Below, piece after piece: positions 54,055 through 63,371 of a stretch of 64,000 nt of DNA. This DNA comes from Paradesulfitobacterium ferrireducens. GTDB taxonomy: Bacteria > Bacillota > Desulfitobacteriia > Desulfitobacteriales > Desulfitobacteriaceae. The notes beneath the pieces were generated by a model. That model did no database searches and was not told where the DNA came from. It worked only from the letters and a program-made list of their open reading frames with translations. Position numbers and translations under genes: made by a program. Position 1 is the first letter of the stretch. Each line of letters starts with the position of its first letter. The stretch is taken from contig NZ_JAFLRH010000040.1 of NCBI RefSeq assembly GCF_017310645.1, positions 1 to 64,000 on the forward strand. Reading direction: 5' to 3'.

Positions 54055-54501
54055 ATGATTATTCTTACCAAGGAACATTACCGGCGGATTTTAGCCCATG
54101 CTTTGGACTCCCTGCCGCTGGAAGCCTGTGGCCTGTTGGTTGGGAGTATTGAAGAAGATGTAAAAATTGTAAAGAAGGTGTATGGCTTAACCAATATGGA
54201 TCAAAGCCCGGAGCACTTTACCATGGATCCCCGTGAGCAGTTTGACGTCATGAAGGATGCGCGAAAAAGCGGTTTGGTTGTGTTAGGCAACTTTCACAGC
54301 CACCCGGCTACTCCGGCACGGCCCTCGGCCGAAGATATGCGCCTGGCTTATGATCCGGAGGCCAGTTACCTGATCTTATCCCTACGTGACCAAGAGAAAC
54401 CGGTGCTGAAGAGTTTCAGAATCCGGGAGAGAGAGGTAGAGGAAGAACCGATAACGATCCTTTCGGGAAACGACAGCTTTGAGGAAAAAGCTTTCAGTTA
54501 G
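54055..54501 (+). CDS. JAMM/MPN+ metalloprotease (HcyD type)
   Basis: A 148-aa zinc protease. LPLEACGLLVG carries the Glu, and NFHSHPATPARPSAEDM the HxHx(7)S/PxxD site. In the Wolinella system HcyD trims the carrier tail to expose Gly-Gly; the C-terminal GGGQAL of the carrier here is a fitting substrate. Confidence 0.9.
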   Translation: MIILTKEHYRRILAHALDSLPLEACGLLVGSIEEDVKIVKKVYGLTNMDQSPEHFTMDPREQFDVMKDARKSGLVVLGNFHSHPATPARPSAEDMRLAYDPEASYLILSLRDQEKPVLKSFRIREREVEEEPITILSGNDSFEEKAFS

Positions 54502-54525
54502 ATTTAGACGAAAGAGGTGTGAGTG

Positions 54526-55392
54526 ATGGGCAAGGTAGATTATAAAGCCTTAAAAGCCGGCGGCTTTATGAGGCAGGTGCAGAAGGACTGCTTCTCCATG
54601 CGGCTAAGGACAGTGGGGGGGAAAATCGGGGCGGAACAGTTAAACAAAATTTATGAAATTGCCCGGGACTATGGCCAGGGATATGTCCATCTTACAGCCA
54701 GGCAGGGAATAGAGATCCCGTTTATCAAGCTCGAGGATATTGAAACGGTTAAAGCTGAACTGGCCAAGGCGGGACTGGAGCCGGGAGCCTGCGGTCCCAG
54801 GGTGAGAACGGTGACCGCCTGCCAGGGCAGTGCGATCTGCCCCAGCGGCTGGATTGATACGACAGCCCTGGCCAAGGAGCTGGATGCAAAATATTTTGCC
54901 AAGGAACTCTCGCATAAGTTCAAACTTGCCGTCACCGGATGCAGTAATAATTGCTTGAAAGCAGAGGAAAACGACTTTGGCATTAAAGGGGGCGTCCAGC
55001 CTGTCTGGAACGAGTCCAGGTGCAGTTTTTGCGGCTTGTGTGAAGCGGTTTGCCCTGTAAAAGCGATCAAAGTAGCTAAAGAGGATGGGAATTTATTTTT
55101 TGACCAAGAACAGTGCATTTACTGCGGCAAATGTGTCAAATCCTGCCCGGTAAGCGCTTGGCACGGGAAATCCGGATTTCTCGTTTATTTCGGTGGAACA
55201 TTCGGCAATAAAATTGCTGTAGCCAAGCAAATCCTGCCGCTTATTTCTTCGAAAGAGAAGCTATTTAGCATTATCGACGCCACGATGGGCTTTTTCGCCA
55301 AGTATGCCAAGCCGGGAGAACGTTTCCGGGTCACTTTAGAGAGAGTAGGATGGGAGCTGTTGGAGCAAGAATTGCGTGAGATAGAAGAATAG
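54526..55392 (+). CDS. Siroheme sulfite reductase with ferredoxin domain
   Basis: A 288-aa AsrC/Fsr-like assimilatory reductase. The siroheme-[4Fe-4S] ligands are C99-x5-C105 (CQGSAIC) and C139-x3-C143 (CSNNC). Two ferredoxin motifs follow (CSFCGLCEAVCP and CIYCGKCVKSCP, about residues 166-210). It is much shorter than CysI and lacks its duplicated halves. It probably takes electrons from ferredoxin and yields sulfide. The ATG at 54526 is 8 nt after 'agagg'. Confidence 0.87.
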   Translation: MGKVDYKALKAGGFMRQVQKDCFSMRLRTVGGKIGAEQLNKIYEIARDYGQGYVHLTARQGIEIPFIKLEDIETVKAELAKAGLEPGACGPRVRTVTACQGSAICPSGWIDTTALAKELDAKYFAKELSHKFKLAVTGCSNNCLKAEENDFGIKGGVQPVWNESRCSFCGLCEAVCPVKAIKVAKEDGNLFFDQEQCIYCGKCVKSCPVSAWHGKSGFLVYFGGTFGNKIAVAKQILPLISSKEKLFSIIDATMGFFAKYAKPGERFRVTLERVGWELLEQELREIEE

Positions 55393-55414
55393 GAAATTGA
55401 GAGTATCATCTGAG

Positions 55415-55575
55415 AAGTCAGGCAAGATGCCTTGTAGAGTGAACCGTCGAGCAGAGCGTAAGTCTCCAGTGGAGAGTTACGCCGAAGCCGCAAACTACAA
55501 AGACTGCTTTCGCGGCGAAGGCGATACGCTCCGGTGGAGCGTATCGGGCAAGGCAGCTTGCCGATAAGTTTTAAA
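55415..55575 (+). repeat. Multi-hairpin structured repeat element
   Basis: Between the sulfite reductase and TusA genes lie four hairpins. The first is 55456-55482 (gcgtaagtctcc AGT ggagagttacgc, one mismatch); next is a gccgc/gcggc stem (55487-55516). The third is 55522-55546 (cgatacgctcc GGT ggagcgtatcg, perfect); the last is ggcaag/cttgcc (55548-55562). Its reverse complement shares the core tttgtag-N3-gcggcttcggcg with insert 2 of the 5S copy at 673-695, and its loops match those of inserts 1 and 3. Confidence 0.7.
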
Positions 55576-55591
55576 AGCAGGAGGTATCCCA

Positions 55592-55831
55592 ATGTCTAAA
55601 AGAGACGGCTTTATTGATATCACCGATGTCATTTGTCCCATCACCTTTGTCAAGGCTAAGATCGCCATGGAGGAACTGACGTCCGGGGAGATTTTAGAAG
55701 TAAGAATGAATGACGGGGAGCCGATTCAAAATGTGCCCCGGAGTTTTAAAGATGAAGGGCACAAGGTGATTGATGTCATAAAAAATGAAGATGGAACGTT
55801 CACCGTCTTTATCGAAAAGGATGGATTATAA
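55592..55831 (+). CDS. TusA-family sulfurtransferase
   Basis: A 79-aa protein with the TusA motif ITDVICPITFVKAKIAME, holding the single reactive Cys (CPxxxxKxK). It is expected to carry persulfide sulfur between enzymes of the operon, either to the carrier-protein system or to the LarE-like domain. 'Gcaggagg' precedes the ATG, and the stop overlaps the MetY start. Confidence 0.88.
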   Translation: MSKRDGFIDITDVICPITFVKAKIAMEELTSGEILEVRMNDGEPIQNVPRSFKDEGHKVIDVIKNEDGTFTVFIEKDGL

Positions 55832-57060
55832 TGCGGTTTAATACCCGGCTTCTTCACGGCCAATACAGCGCTGACCCAGGAACCGGAGCTACGGCGGCTC
55901 CAATTTATCAGTCCTCGGCCTTTGCCCACGCGAGCGCTGAGGAATTGGAGCGTATTTTCAGAGGCAGGGAGTTTGGCTATCTTTACACGCGCTTAAATAA
56001 TCCTACGGTTGAGGCTTTGGAAAAAAGGGTGGCTCACCTGGAACAAGGCTTGGGCGCCGTGGCGTGTGCTTCCGGGATGGCCGCAATTACCCTGGCTGTG
56101 ATGAACATTCTGAAGAGCGGTGAGGAAATTGTTTGCGGCAGCGGAATCTTTGGCGGGACGTTTTCTTTGTTTTCTGAGTTGGATCAGTTCGGGATTACCA
56201 CGAGATATGCCCGGGACAACAAGATAGAAAGCTATGCCGGCCTGATCAATGCTAAGACCCGGGCCGTGTATATCGAAACGATCGGCAACCCCAAACTGGA
56301 TGTCCCGGATATTGAAAAGTTGGCCCGACTGGCGCATGAGCACGGCATCCCCCTCATTGTCGACAATACTGTGACCACACCTTATCTGGTACAGCCTCTT
56401 ACCTTGGGAGCGGATATTGTGCTCCATTCGACATCGAAATACATTAACGGAAGTGGGAATTCAATCGGGGGTATCATCATTGACAGCGGAAAATTCAAGT
56501 GGGATTTTGCCAAATACCCGGCCTTAAAGGATTACTCGAAGTTTGGTCCGTTTGTCTACCTGGCGAAACTGCGCCAAGGGCTGTTCAAAGATTTTGGAGC
56601 CTGTTTGTCCCCGTTTAACGCCTATCTAAACCTGATCGGCCTCGAGACATTGGGACTCAGGATGGAACGAATATGCGCCAATGCCGCTCAGCTCGCAGAG
56701 TATTTGCACAAACATGCCAAAGCCGGGGCTGTAAATTATCCCGGCCTGGATGATCATCCCGATCACGATCAAGCAACAGACCAGTTTGCCGGCAGATACG
56801 GAGGACTGCTTACGGTTCGGATGGGGAGTAAAGAAAACGCATTTAAGCTGATTAACAACCTGAAGTATGCTGCCAATCTGGCGAATATCGGAGACGCTAG
56901 GACCTTGGTTATTCATCCGGCTTCCACCATTAATGCCGCGAATTCCCCGGCAGACCAAGAATCCATGGGTGTGTATGAGGATTTGGTCCGCATCAGCGTA
57001 GGAATCGAGGATGGGGAAGATCTGGTGGAAGATTTTGCTCAGGCGTTAAGTCAAATCTAA
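55831..57060 (+). CDS. metY: O-acetylhomoserine sulfhydrylase-like PLP enzyme (MetY type)
   Basis: A 409-aa Cys/Met-metabolism PLP enzyme. TRLNNPTVEALEKRVAHLE, ASGMAAI, and HSTSKYINGSGNSIGG with the PLP Lys are typical. In the HcyS system MetY takes sulfur from the carrier thiocarboxylate to make homocysteine. A role as cystathionine gamma-synthase or lyase cannot be excluded by sequence alone. Confidence 0.85.
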   Translation: MRFNTRLLHGQYSADPGTGATAAPIYQSSAFAHASAEELERIFRGREFGYLYTRLNNPTVEALEKRVAHLEQGLGAVACASGMAAITLAVMNILKSGEEIVCGSGIFGGTFSLFSELDQFGITTRYARDNKIESYAGLINAKTRAVYIETIGNPKLDVPDIEKLARLAHEHGIPLIVDNTVTTPYLVQPLTLGADIVLHSTSKYINGSGNSIGGIIIDSGKFKWDFAKYPALKDYSKFGPFVYLAKLRQGLFKDFGACLSPFNAYLNLIGLETLGLRMERICANAAQLAEYLHKHAKAGAVNYPGLDDHPDHDQATDQFAGRYGGLLTVRMGSKENAFKLINNLKYAANLANIGDARTLVIHPASTINAANSPADQESMGVYEDLVRISVGIEDGEDLVEDFAQALSQI

Positions 57061-57078
57061 GGGGAATGAGGATAAAGG

Positions 57079-57687
57079 ATGGAAGGTACTAATATCTTCT
57101 GGCATGAAAGCCGTGTTTGCAGGGAGGACAGGGAGCAGATCCTGGGTCAAAGAGGGGTCGTATTATGGTTTACCGGCCTGTCCGGCTCCGGCAAGTCAAC
57201 TCTGGCGAATGCTGTGGCCGGACAACTGAATGCTCAGGGCAGGCTTACTTATACCCTGGACGGAGATAATTTGCGGCAAGGGTTGAATAAAGACCTGGGG
57301 TTCAGTACCGCCGAGCGCAAGGAAAATATCCGTAGAACGGGGGAAGTTGCCCGCTTATTGGTGGATGCAGGGCTGATTGTGCTGGCCGCGTTTATCTCTC
57401 CCCTGCGTGCAGACCGGGCCCAGCTCAGGCAGCTGCTGGGCAAAGACTATGTTGAAATTTTTGTGGACTGTGACTTGGCTGTGTGTGAAGCCAGAGACCC
57501 AAAAAACTTGTATCAAAAGGCCCGGGCGGGGGAAATTGCGGAGTTTACAGGGATCAGCTCACCTTATGAAAGGCCGGAGAATCCGGAGCTGGTTGTGCAT
57601 ACGGATCAAGAATCTTTGGCGGAATGCGTCAGTAAGGTGCTCCGATGGCTAAGTGCCACATCGGAACGCTATGTTGAACAGGGGTAA
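57079..57687 (+). CDS. cysC: Adenylylsulfate kinase CysC
   Basis: A 202-aa APS kinase making PAPS. Walker A is [30 protein letters not shown] and [11 protein letters not shown] are typical. The neighbouring AprAB-like pair reduces APS itself, so PAPS may serve another need, such as sulfonation. It starts 18 bp after metY. Confidence 0.93.
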   Translation: MEGTNIFWHESRVCREDREQILGQRGVVLWFTGLSGSGKSTLANAVAGQLNAQGRLTYTLDGDNLRQGLNKDLGFSTAERKENIRRTGEVARLLVDAGLIVLAAFISPLRADRAQLRQLLGKDYVEIFVDCDLAVCEARDPKNLYQKARAGEIAEFTGISSPYERPENPELVVHTDQESLAECVSKVLRWLSATSERYVEQG

Positions 57688-57693
57688 TGCCAG

Positions 57694-59460
57694 ATGGTAC
57701 GGAAGTTAAGCGAAATCGTGCTGAAGCCGTGCGTGCTCAAACTGCAGCCGGAAATCCTGGAAACGGACATTCTCATCATCGGCGGGGGAACGGCCGGCTG
57801 CTTTAGCGCCCTTACCATTGCGGAAAATTCAAAGGCCAAGGTGCTGATTGCGGAAAAAGCCCATATCAAGCGGAGCGGGTGTTTGGCAGCGGGGGTCAAT
57901 GCCTTAAATGCCTATATCAACCCAGGGGAAACTCCGGAAACTTATGTGGACTATGTCAAAAAAGAAGCTGCCGGGATTGTGCGGGAAGATTTGGTTTTGA
58001 GCCTGGCCCGGAAACTGAATCAAGTGACGCAAAAGCTGGAACAGATTGGACTCCCAATCCTCAAAGATGATCAAGGAAACTATGTTGCGCGCGGCAAACG
58101 AAGCATTAAAATCAACGGGGAAAGTATCAAGCCGCTGTTGGCGCAAGCGGTGCAAAACCAGAAGAGTGTTCAGGTTCTAAACCGGGTCAATATCATTGAT
58201 TACATTGTCCGGGATCAGAAAGTTATCGGGGCTTACGGATTTTCCCTGGAAAAAAACATCTTCTATGTGATCTATGCCAAGGCCGTTATTTGTACCACCG
58301 GTGGGGCTGCCGGACTGTACAAGCCGAACAACCCCGGTTTTTCCAGGCATAAAATGTGGTACTCTCCCTTTAACACCGGAGCCGGTTATGCAATGGGCAT
58401 CCGGGCCGGTGCTGAGATAACGAGTTTGGAAATGCGCTTTATCGCGCTCAGATGTAAAGATACAATTGCCCCCACCGGCACCATCGCCCAGGGGGTCAAA
58501 GCCCGGCAAATCAACAGCTACGGCCGGGAATATGTAGATGAGTATCAGGAATGTGACCAAGTGCAAGATAATATTGAAATTAGTACGGTATTACGACTGT
58601 ATGCCACGGTGACTGAGAAGCGAGAGGGCAGGGGCCCGTGCTATCTGCGGACCCAGGGGATTACTGAAGATCAAGAACAGGAACTTTATAAAGCTTATTT
58701 GAACATGGCGCCGGCGCAAACTCTCAAATGGTTCGAACAGGGCCGCGGACCGCGAAGCCAAAACGTTGAAATTGAAGGAACAGAACCTTATATTGTAGGC
58801 GGCCATTCAGCCAGCGGCTATTGGGTTGACGGGCAGCGCATGACCACACTCCCGGGGCTGTTGGCGGCGGGTGATGTGGCAGGCGGATGTCCCAAGAAAT
58901 ATGTCACGGGCTGTTTGGCTGAAGGGGAAGTCGCCGCTCTGGCCGCCCTTCGATATATCGGGAGTGGGAGTACAAATAAAGATGTCAGGCTTGAACCCGG
59001 GGAAATCCAGGATAAATTGGATGCGGTCAATCAATTTTTCCGTAATGAACAGGGTCCATATGACCTTGACCAAGTTGAGGAAGCAATGCAAAAAGTCATG
59101 GATGAGTATGCGGGCGGGATATCCGCCGGTTATATAATGAATCGGACCAAACTGCAGCTTGCCGCTCAGTTGATTGAGGAACTCCTAAAGATAAGCCAAA
59201 CTTTAAGCGCTGAAAATTTACACGAGCTTCTTAAGATTCATGAGATCATTGACCGGCTGTACGTGTGTAAAGTCCTGATTGCTCATTTAGAGGCCAGAAA
59301 GGAAACACGGTGGTTGTGCTATCAGCACGATGCGGACTTTCCTGCAAAGGATGACCTTCATTGGCGCAAGTATGTGAATTCCCGTTATGAAAACGGCGAA
59401 GTGAAGATTGTCCTGCGAGAACTTGTGAAGCGAGATGAAATCTATGAGCATTCGGATTGA
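57694..59460 (+). CDS. aprA: AprA-like FAD flavoprotein (putative APS reductase alpha)
   Basis: A 588-aa flavoprotein of the succinate dehydrogenase/fumarate reductase/AprA superfamily. DILIIGGGTAGCFSALTIAEN is the FAD site at residue 25; LPGLLAAGDVAGGCPKKYVTGCLAEGE is typical near residue 390. Its position with a two-cluster ferredoxin, CysD and CysN points to APS reduction to sulfite in assimilation; similar operons are known in clostridia. It is shorter than dissimilatory AprA. Confidence 0.8.
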   Translation: MVRKLSEIVLKPCVLKLQPEILETDILIIGGGTAGCFSALTIAENSKAKVLIAEKAHIKRSGCLAAGVNALNAYINPGETPETYVDYVKKEAAGIVREDLVLSLARKLNQVTQKLEQIGLPILKDDQGNYVARGKRSIKINGESIKPLLAQAVQNQKSVQVLNRVNIIDYIVRDQKVIGAYGFSLEKNIFYVIYAKAVICTTGGAAGLYKPNNPGFSRHKMWYSPFNTGAGYAMGIRAGAEITSLEMRFIALRCKDTIAPTGTIAQGVKARQINSYGREYVDEYQECDQVQDNIEISTVLRLYATVTEKREGRGPCYLRTQGITEDQEQELYKAYLNMAPAQTLKWFEQGRGPRSQNVEIEGTEPYIVGGHSASGYWVDGQRMTTLPGLLAAGDVAGGCPKKYVTGCLAEGEVAALAALRYIGSGSTNKDVRLEPGEIQDKLDAVNQFFRNEQGPYDLDQVEEAMQKVMDEYAGGISAGYIMNRTKLQLAAQLIEELLKISQTLSAENLHELLKIHEIIDRLYVCKVLIAHLEARKETRWLCYQHDADFPAKDDLHWRKYVNSRYENGEVKIVLRELVKRDEIYEHSD

Positions 59461-59755
59461 CCAAAAACTGTGCTTAAGCTGTGGCCGCTGCGCACTCGTG
59501 TGTCCCGGGGGCCTGATTGCTCAGGATGAGGAGAAGAAAGCTTTTGTCAAGTACCCTAAGGACTGCTGGGGCTGCGCCGCTTGTCTTAAAGAATGTCAAA
59601 GCGGAGCAATACGGTATTTTCTGGGAGCGGATCTTGGGGGCAAGGGTGCCTATATGTACACCAGGGATGAGCCGGATTTTCTGCACTGGTTTATCGTATG
59701 TAACGGCAAGAGCCATAAGCTAACCATAAATAAGCGGGAATCGAATAAATATTGA
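59444..59755 (+). CDS. aprB: AprB-like two-[4Fe-4S] ferredoxin subunit
   Basis: A 103-aa protein with CLSCGRCALVCP and CWGCAACLKECQ motifs, the electron-transfer partner of the AprA-like protein. It overlaps the end of that gene by 17 nt. The C-terminal 35 residues (YMYTRDEPDFLHWFI) form a tail as in AprB. The ATG at 59444 is preferred to one three codons upstream. Confidence 0.82.
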   Translation: MSIRIDQKLCLSCGRCALVCPGGLIAQDEEKKAFVKYPKDCWGCAACLKECQSGAIRYFLGADLGGKGAYMYTRDEPDFLHWFIVCNGKSHKLTINKRESNKY

Positions 59756-59775
59756 CTCCTGAATTCTGAGTACTT
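59754..59775. repeat. Half-copy of the TCAG/CTGA-type repeat
   Basis: The word gactcctgaattctgagtac matches the right arm of the inverted repeat at 38441-38528. No partner arm is found beside it. Confidence 0.45.
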
Positions 59776-59799
59776 TAAAAATTATCGGAGGAGAAAAGC

Positions 59800-60600
59800 A
59801 TGGATCACTTAGACCGCTTGGAAGCCTACAGCATTTATATTCTGCGTGAAGCCTATAAAAAGCTCGGCAAGCTGGGGATGTTATGGTCGATTGGCAAAGA
59901 TTCAACCGTCTTGTTGTGGTTGACCAAAAAGGCTTTTTTCGGGCATTGTCCATTCCCTTTAATCCATGTGGACACAACCTATAAAATTCCGGAAATGATC
60001 ACTTACCGGGATGAGTTTGCCAGGAAATACGGTTTTGAGCTCATCGTGCATAAGAATGAGGAGGCGCTCCAGTCCGGAATGGGTCCTGAACACGGGCGTT
60101 TAGTGTGCTGTAAAGCTCTCAAAACCGAAGGCTTGAACCAGGTGGTGCGCAAACACGAGTTTGACGGCTTGATTCTGGGCATCCGCCGGGATGAAGAAGG
60201 TTCGCGCTCGAAAGAAAGGGTATTCAGCGAAAGAAATAAGGATTCAGCATGGGACTATGTCCACCAGCCCCCCGAACTTTGGGACCAGTTTAAGACGGAT
60301 TTTGCCAAGGGCAACCATGTGCGCGTCCATCCCCTGCTCCACTGGAACGAAATTGACATCTGGACCTATATCGGGCGGGAAAACATCCCGATCATCGATT
60401 TGTATTTTGCCAAGGAGGGTAAAAGATACCGCAGCCTGGGCTGTGCACCCTGTACCGGGCAGATTAATTCCGAGGCAGCCACCGTTCAGGAAATCATTGC
60501 CGAACTGAAAGCCACGAACGTAAGCGAACGGGCGGGCAGAGCCCAGGATCAGGAAGATGCTTACGCCATGCAGAAACTGCGCAAGGAAGGATACATGTAA
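59800..60600 (+). CDS. cysD: Sulfate adenylyltransferase subunit CysD
   Basis: A 266-aa PP-loop ATP sulfurylase subunit. The loop reads [11 protein letters not shown] (family form SxGKDS), then [11 protein letters not shown], and [14 protein letters not shown]. The C-terminal [10 protein letters not shown] is typical. It pairs with the CysN GTPase that follows. Confidence 0.94.
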   Translation: MDHLDRLEAYSIYILREAYKKLGKLGMLWSIGKDSTVLLWLTKKAFFGHCPFPLIHVDTTYKIPEMITYRDEFARKYGFELIVHKNEEALQSGMGPEHGRLVCCKALKTEGLNQVVRKHEFDGLILGIRRDEEGSRSKERVFSERNKDSAWDYVHQPPELWDQFKTDFAKGNHVRVHPLLHWNEIDIWTYIGRENIPIIDLYFAKEGKRYRSLGCAPCTGQINSEAATVQEIIAELKATNVSERAGRAQDQEDAYAMQKLRKEGYM

Positions 60601-60606
60601 TTCAAC

Positions 60607-60709
60607 TCAGAAGACAGAAGTCAGAATGGTTTTTGGGGACATAGATCAAGGGCTTCATAACCCAAAGGGATGCATAGATTTCTACTGAATACTGACTTCT
60701 GAATTGTGG
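60607..60709. repeat. Inverted repeat of TCAG/CTGA-type simple units (between cysD and cysN)
   Basis: Arms agaagacagaagtcagaat (about 60609-60627) and tgaatactgacttctgaatt (about 60686-60706) are nearly complementary around a 58-bp centre. They share words with the repeats at 38.4 and 59.75 kb. Confidence 0.55.
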
Positions 60710-60760
60710 GCACCTGATTTTGAGTACCTGAATAATACTTTTGTTTTGGAGGAAAAAAGG

Positions 60761-62923
60761 ATGGTCCAGGAACGGCAAATTTTAAGAATTGTGGTGGTGG
60801 GGCATGTCGATCATGGGAAATCGACCTTAATCGGCAGACTCTTATATGATACGAAATCCCTGCCGGAAGGGGCAATCGCGCGGGTTAAAAGGATTGCCAA
60901 GGAGAAGGGCAAGCTTTTCGAATATGCCTACCTTTTAGATGCATTGGAAGAAGAACAAAAACAAGGGATTACGATTGACACAACTCAGATTCAATTCTTC
61001 ACCGCCAAAAGGGATTATATCATTATTGATGCCCCGGGGCATAAGGAGTTTCTCAAAAATATGATCTCCGGTGCCGCCAGTGCCGAGGCTGCTCTCTTAA
61101 TTATTGATGCCAACGAAGGAATCCGGGAACAATCGAAGCGGCATGGCTATATCCTTTCCCTACTGGGTATTCAAAAGGTGTATGTGATTGTCAACAAAAT
61201 GGACTTAATTCAATACTCGGAAACTGAGTTCAAAAAGATTCAAGCGGAGATGAATCAATTCTTAAGCAACCTGCATGTGTACCCCTTAAAATACATCCCG
61301 GTCTCGGCGTTTTACGGGGAAAATTTAACGCATCTTTCCGGGAAGATGCCCTGGTATCAAGGGGAAACGGTTCTGCAAGCGCTGGATCTCTTGGAGAAAG
61401 AGGAAGGTTTGGAGAATAAACCTTTAAGGTTCCCGATCCAAGATGTCTACAAATTCGATCAGAGAAGGATTATTGCCGGCAGGATTGAAACCGGAAGTTT
61501 GAAGGTGGGCGATGAAATCCATATTGCCCCTGGAAACAAAATCACCAAAGTCAAAAGCATCGAATCTTGGATGCCGGGTGATCGGAAAGAAGTTGTGACA
61601 GCAGGCATGTCCGTAGGGATAACGGTGGAGGATGAGTTTTTTAATAACAGGGGAGAGGTTATATCCCATGTCATTGCCCCCCCGGAAACCGGGGATTTAC
61701 TTCAGGCCAACATTTTCTGGCTCGGGAAAGAGGCTCTCGAAACAAAGCGAACCTACAAATTGAAGCTTAACACGCAGGAAGTGGAATGCGAGATTCAGGA
61801 AATCCAGCGGGTAATTGACGCTTCAACCCTGGAGACCATTGAATATCCCCAAGAAGTAAAATTGAATGATGTGGCGGAAATTACAATTCATACTAAACGT
61901 TCTCTAACCTTTGACAGATTTAAAGATAATCAAAGTACCGGCAGATTTGTGCTCGTTGACGGTTTTGACGTCAGCGGGGGCGGGATCATCATAGATCTTG
62001 CAAGAAATATTGCGGCAGATAATACTCCGGCGGAAGATACTCCGGTGCCAGACTTCACAGTTGATAAAAAGTCAACTCGGACTACAGGGCTCGAAGCATC
62101 AGGAGTAACAGAAGCAAGCTTGGCAAAACTAGCATCCTTAAGAGAACAGCTTAAAGCCATGGGATCTGTGGTTGTAGCATATTCCGGGGGGGTTGACAGC
62201 GCCTTCTTGCTAAAGGCAGCAGCGGATGTTTTAGGTAATAATTGTATAGGAGTCACCGCTATGTCTGAAACTTATCCGGAGTCAGAGTTAAAAGCAGCCG
62301 TCGAAGTAGCTAAACAGATAGGAGCCAACCATTTGCTGATTCAAACTGCAGAATTAGCCAATGAGCAATTTGCCTGCAATCCGGTGGACCGTTGTTATTA
62401 CTGCAAGTCTGAGCTGTTTGCGAAGCTGAACAGAATTGCTGAAGAAAAGGGTTTCAAATATGTTCTGGACGGTGCCAATGCGGACGATGTCCGGGATTAC
62501 CGCCCTGGTATGCGGGCGGGTAAGGAAAAGGGTATACGTAGTCCCCTACAGGAGGTTGGCTTGCACAAGCAGGAAATCAGGGAGTTGTCCCGCTATCTTA
62601 ATCTCAGCACTTGGGATAAGCCTTCTTGTGCGTGCCTCTCCTCTCGCTTCCCTTACGGTCATAGAATTACAGCCGCAAAGCTTAGCCAGATCGAGAAGGC
62701 GGAAAACTTTTTAAGGGAACTAGGGTTAAAAGATTTGAGAGTAAGGTATCATGACCAAATCGCCCGGATCGAAGTCCCAAGAACAGATTTCCCTTTAATT
62801 ACCGGGCATATTTTAGACTTAATTGTTGAACGGTTAGAGGGATTAGGGTTCGTTTATGTAACACTCGATCTGAAGGGGCTTCGCAGCGGGAGTATGAATG
62901 AAGCGCTTAGCCAGTTGAACTAG
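60761..62923 (+). CDS. cysN: CysN (ATP sulfurylase GTPase) fused to a LarE-type PP-loop domain
   Basis: A 720-aa fusion. Residues 1-415 are Cys[11 protein letters not shown] (G1), DAPGHKEF (G3), NKMD (G4), and beta-barrel domains. After a Thr/Asp/Pro-rich linker, residues about 445-715 are LarE-like: [17 protein letters not shown] (PP-loop about 475-480), Cys545/Cys548 in [11 protein letters not shown], and Cys623/Cys625 in PSCACLSSR. LarE donates sulfur to the nickel-pincer cofactor; four Cys could bind a [4Fe-4S] cluster or serve as sacrificial sulfur. CysN fusions known to me are to CysC; this one I have not met. The start has 'ttggagg'. No larA, larB or larC is in the window. Confidence 0.86.
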   Translation: MVQERQILRIVVVGHVDHGKSTLIGRLLYDTKSLPEGAIARVKRIAKEKGKLFEYAYLLDALEEEQKQGITIDTTQIQFFTAKRDYIIIDAPGHKEFLKNMISGAASAEAALLIIDANEGIREQSKRHGYILSLLGIQKVYVIVNKMDLIQYSETEFKKIQAEMNQFLSNLHVYPLKYIPVSAFYGENLTHLSGKMPWYQGETVLQALDLLEKEEGLENKPLRFPIQDVYKFDQRRIIAGRIETGSLKVGDEIHIAPGNKITKVKSIESWMPGDRKEVVTAGMSVGITVEDEFFNNRGEVISHVIAPPETGDLLQANIFWLGKEALETKRTYKLKLNTQEVECEIQEIQRVIDASTLETIEYPQEVKLNDVAEITIHTKRSLTFDRFKDNQSTGRFVLVDGFDVSGGGIIIDLARNIAADNTPAEDTPVPDFTVDKKSTRTTGLEASGVTEASLAKLASLREQLKAMGSVVVAYSGGVDSAFLLKAAADVLGNNCIGVTAMSETYPESELKAAVEVAKQIGANHLLIQTAELANEQFACNPVDRCYYCKSELFAKLNRIAEEKGFKYVLDGANADDVRDYRPGMRAGKEKGIRSPLQEVGLHKQEIRELSRYLNLSTWDKPSCACLSSRFPYGHRITAAKLSQIEKAENFLRELGLKDLRVRYHDQIARIEVPRTDFPLITGHILDLIVERLEGLGFVYVTLDLKGLRSGSMNEALSQLN

Positions 62924-63009
62924 ATTTGAGTGAAGAAGGCCCAAGTTCTTCTTTGTCTTTGGCCTGTACAAGCTTTCTAAATTCATGTATTATTAAATCA
63001 ATTAAATAC

Positions 63010-63192
63010 TAGGGATGAGTGATTCTTTCCCGAGGGAAAAGAATTGAAAAGGGAAGTCAGTTAAAAGCTGATGCGGTGCCCGCCACTGTTAGAGGGAGTT
63101 AACTTACACTATGTCACTGGAATATTATCCGGGAAGACGTAAGTTAATAAGGATCTCAAGCCAGGAGACCTGCTCATACCGAACATGCGACG
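63010..63192 (+). ncRNA. Cobalamin (B12) riboswitch
   Basis: Conserved elements in order: aaaagggaa, gatgcggtgcccgccactgt, gtcactgg, ccgggaagacg, agccaggagacctgc (B12 box at 63159-63173). It lies 180 bp before the NiCoT gene and a terminator follows, so B12 would turn the gene off. Confidence 0.93.
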
Positions 63193-63256
63193 ACCTACGG
63201 GAAGTTAGGGAGGTATGCCTGTGTCACTGCTCTTGATTGATACCGGTTAAGCTTTG

Positions 63257-63293
63257 AAAACCCTTCCGTTGGCGGAGGGTTTTTTATTTGAAG
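63257..63293 (+). terminator. Terminator after the cobalamin riboswitch
   Basis: Arms aaacccttccg/cggagggttt with a bulge and 4-nt loop, followed by six T. It is the expression platform of the riboswitch. Confidence 0.85.
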
Positions 63294-63371
63294 GGGTATT
63301 GTGTATGGTGTTAGAAACGGTAGATTTGTCATACGTACTTCTTAGTCATGGCAGTGTAAGGAGGAACAATT

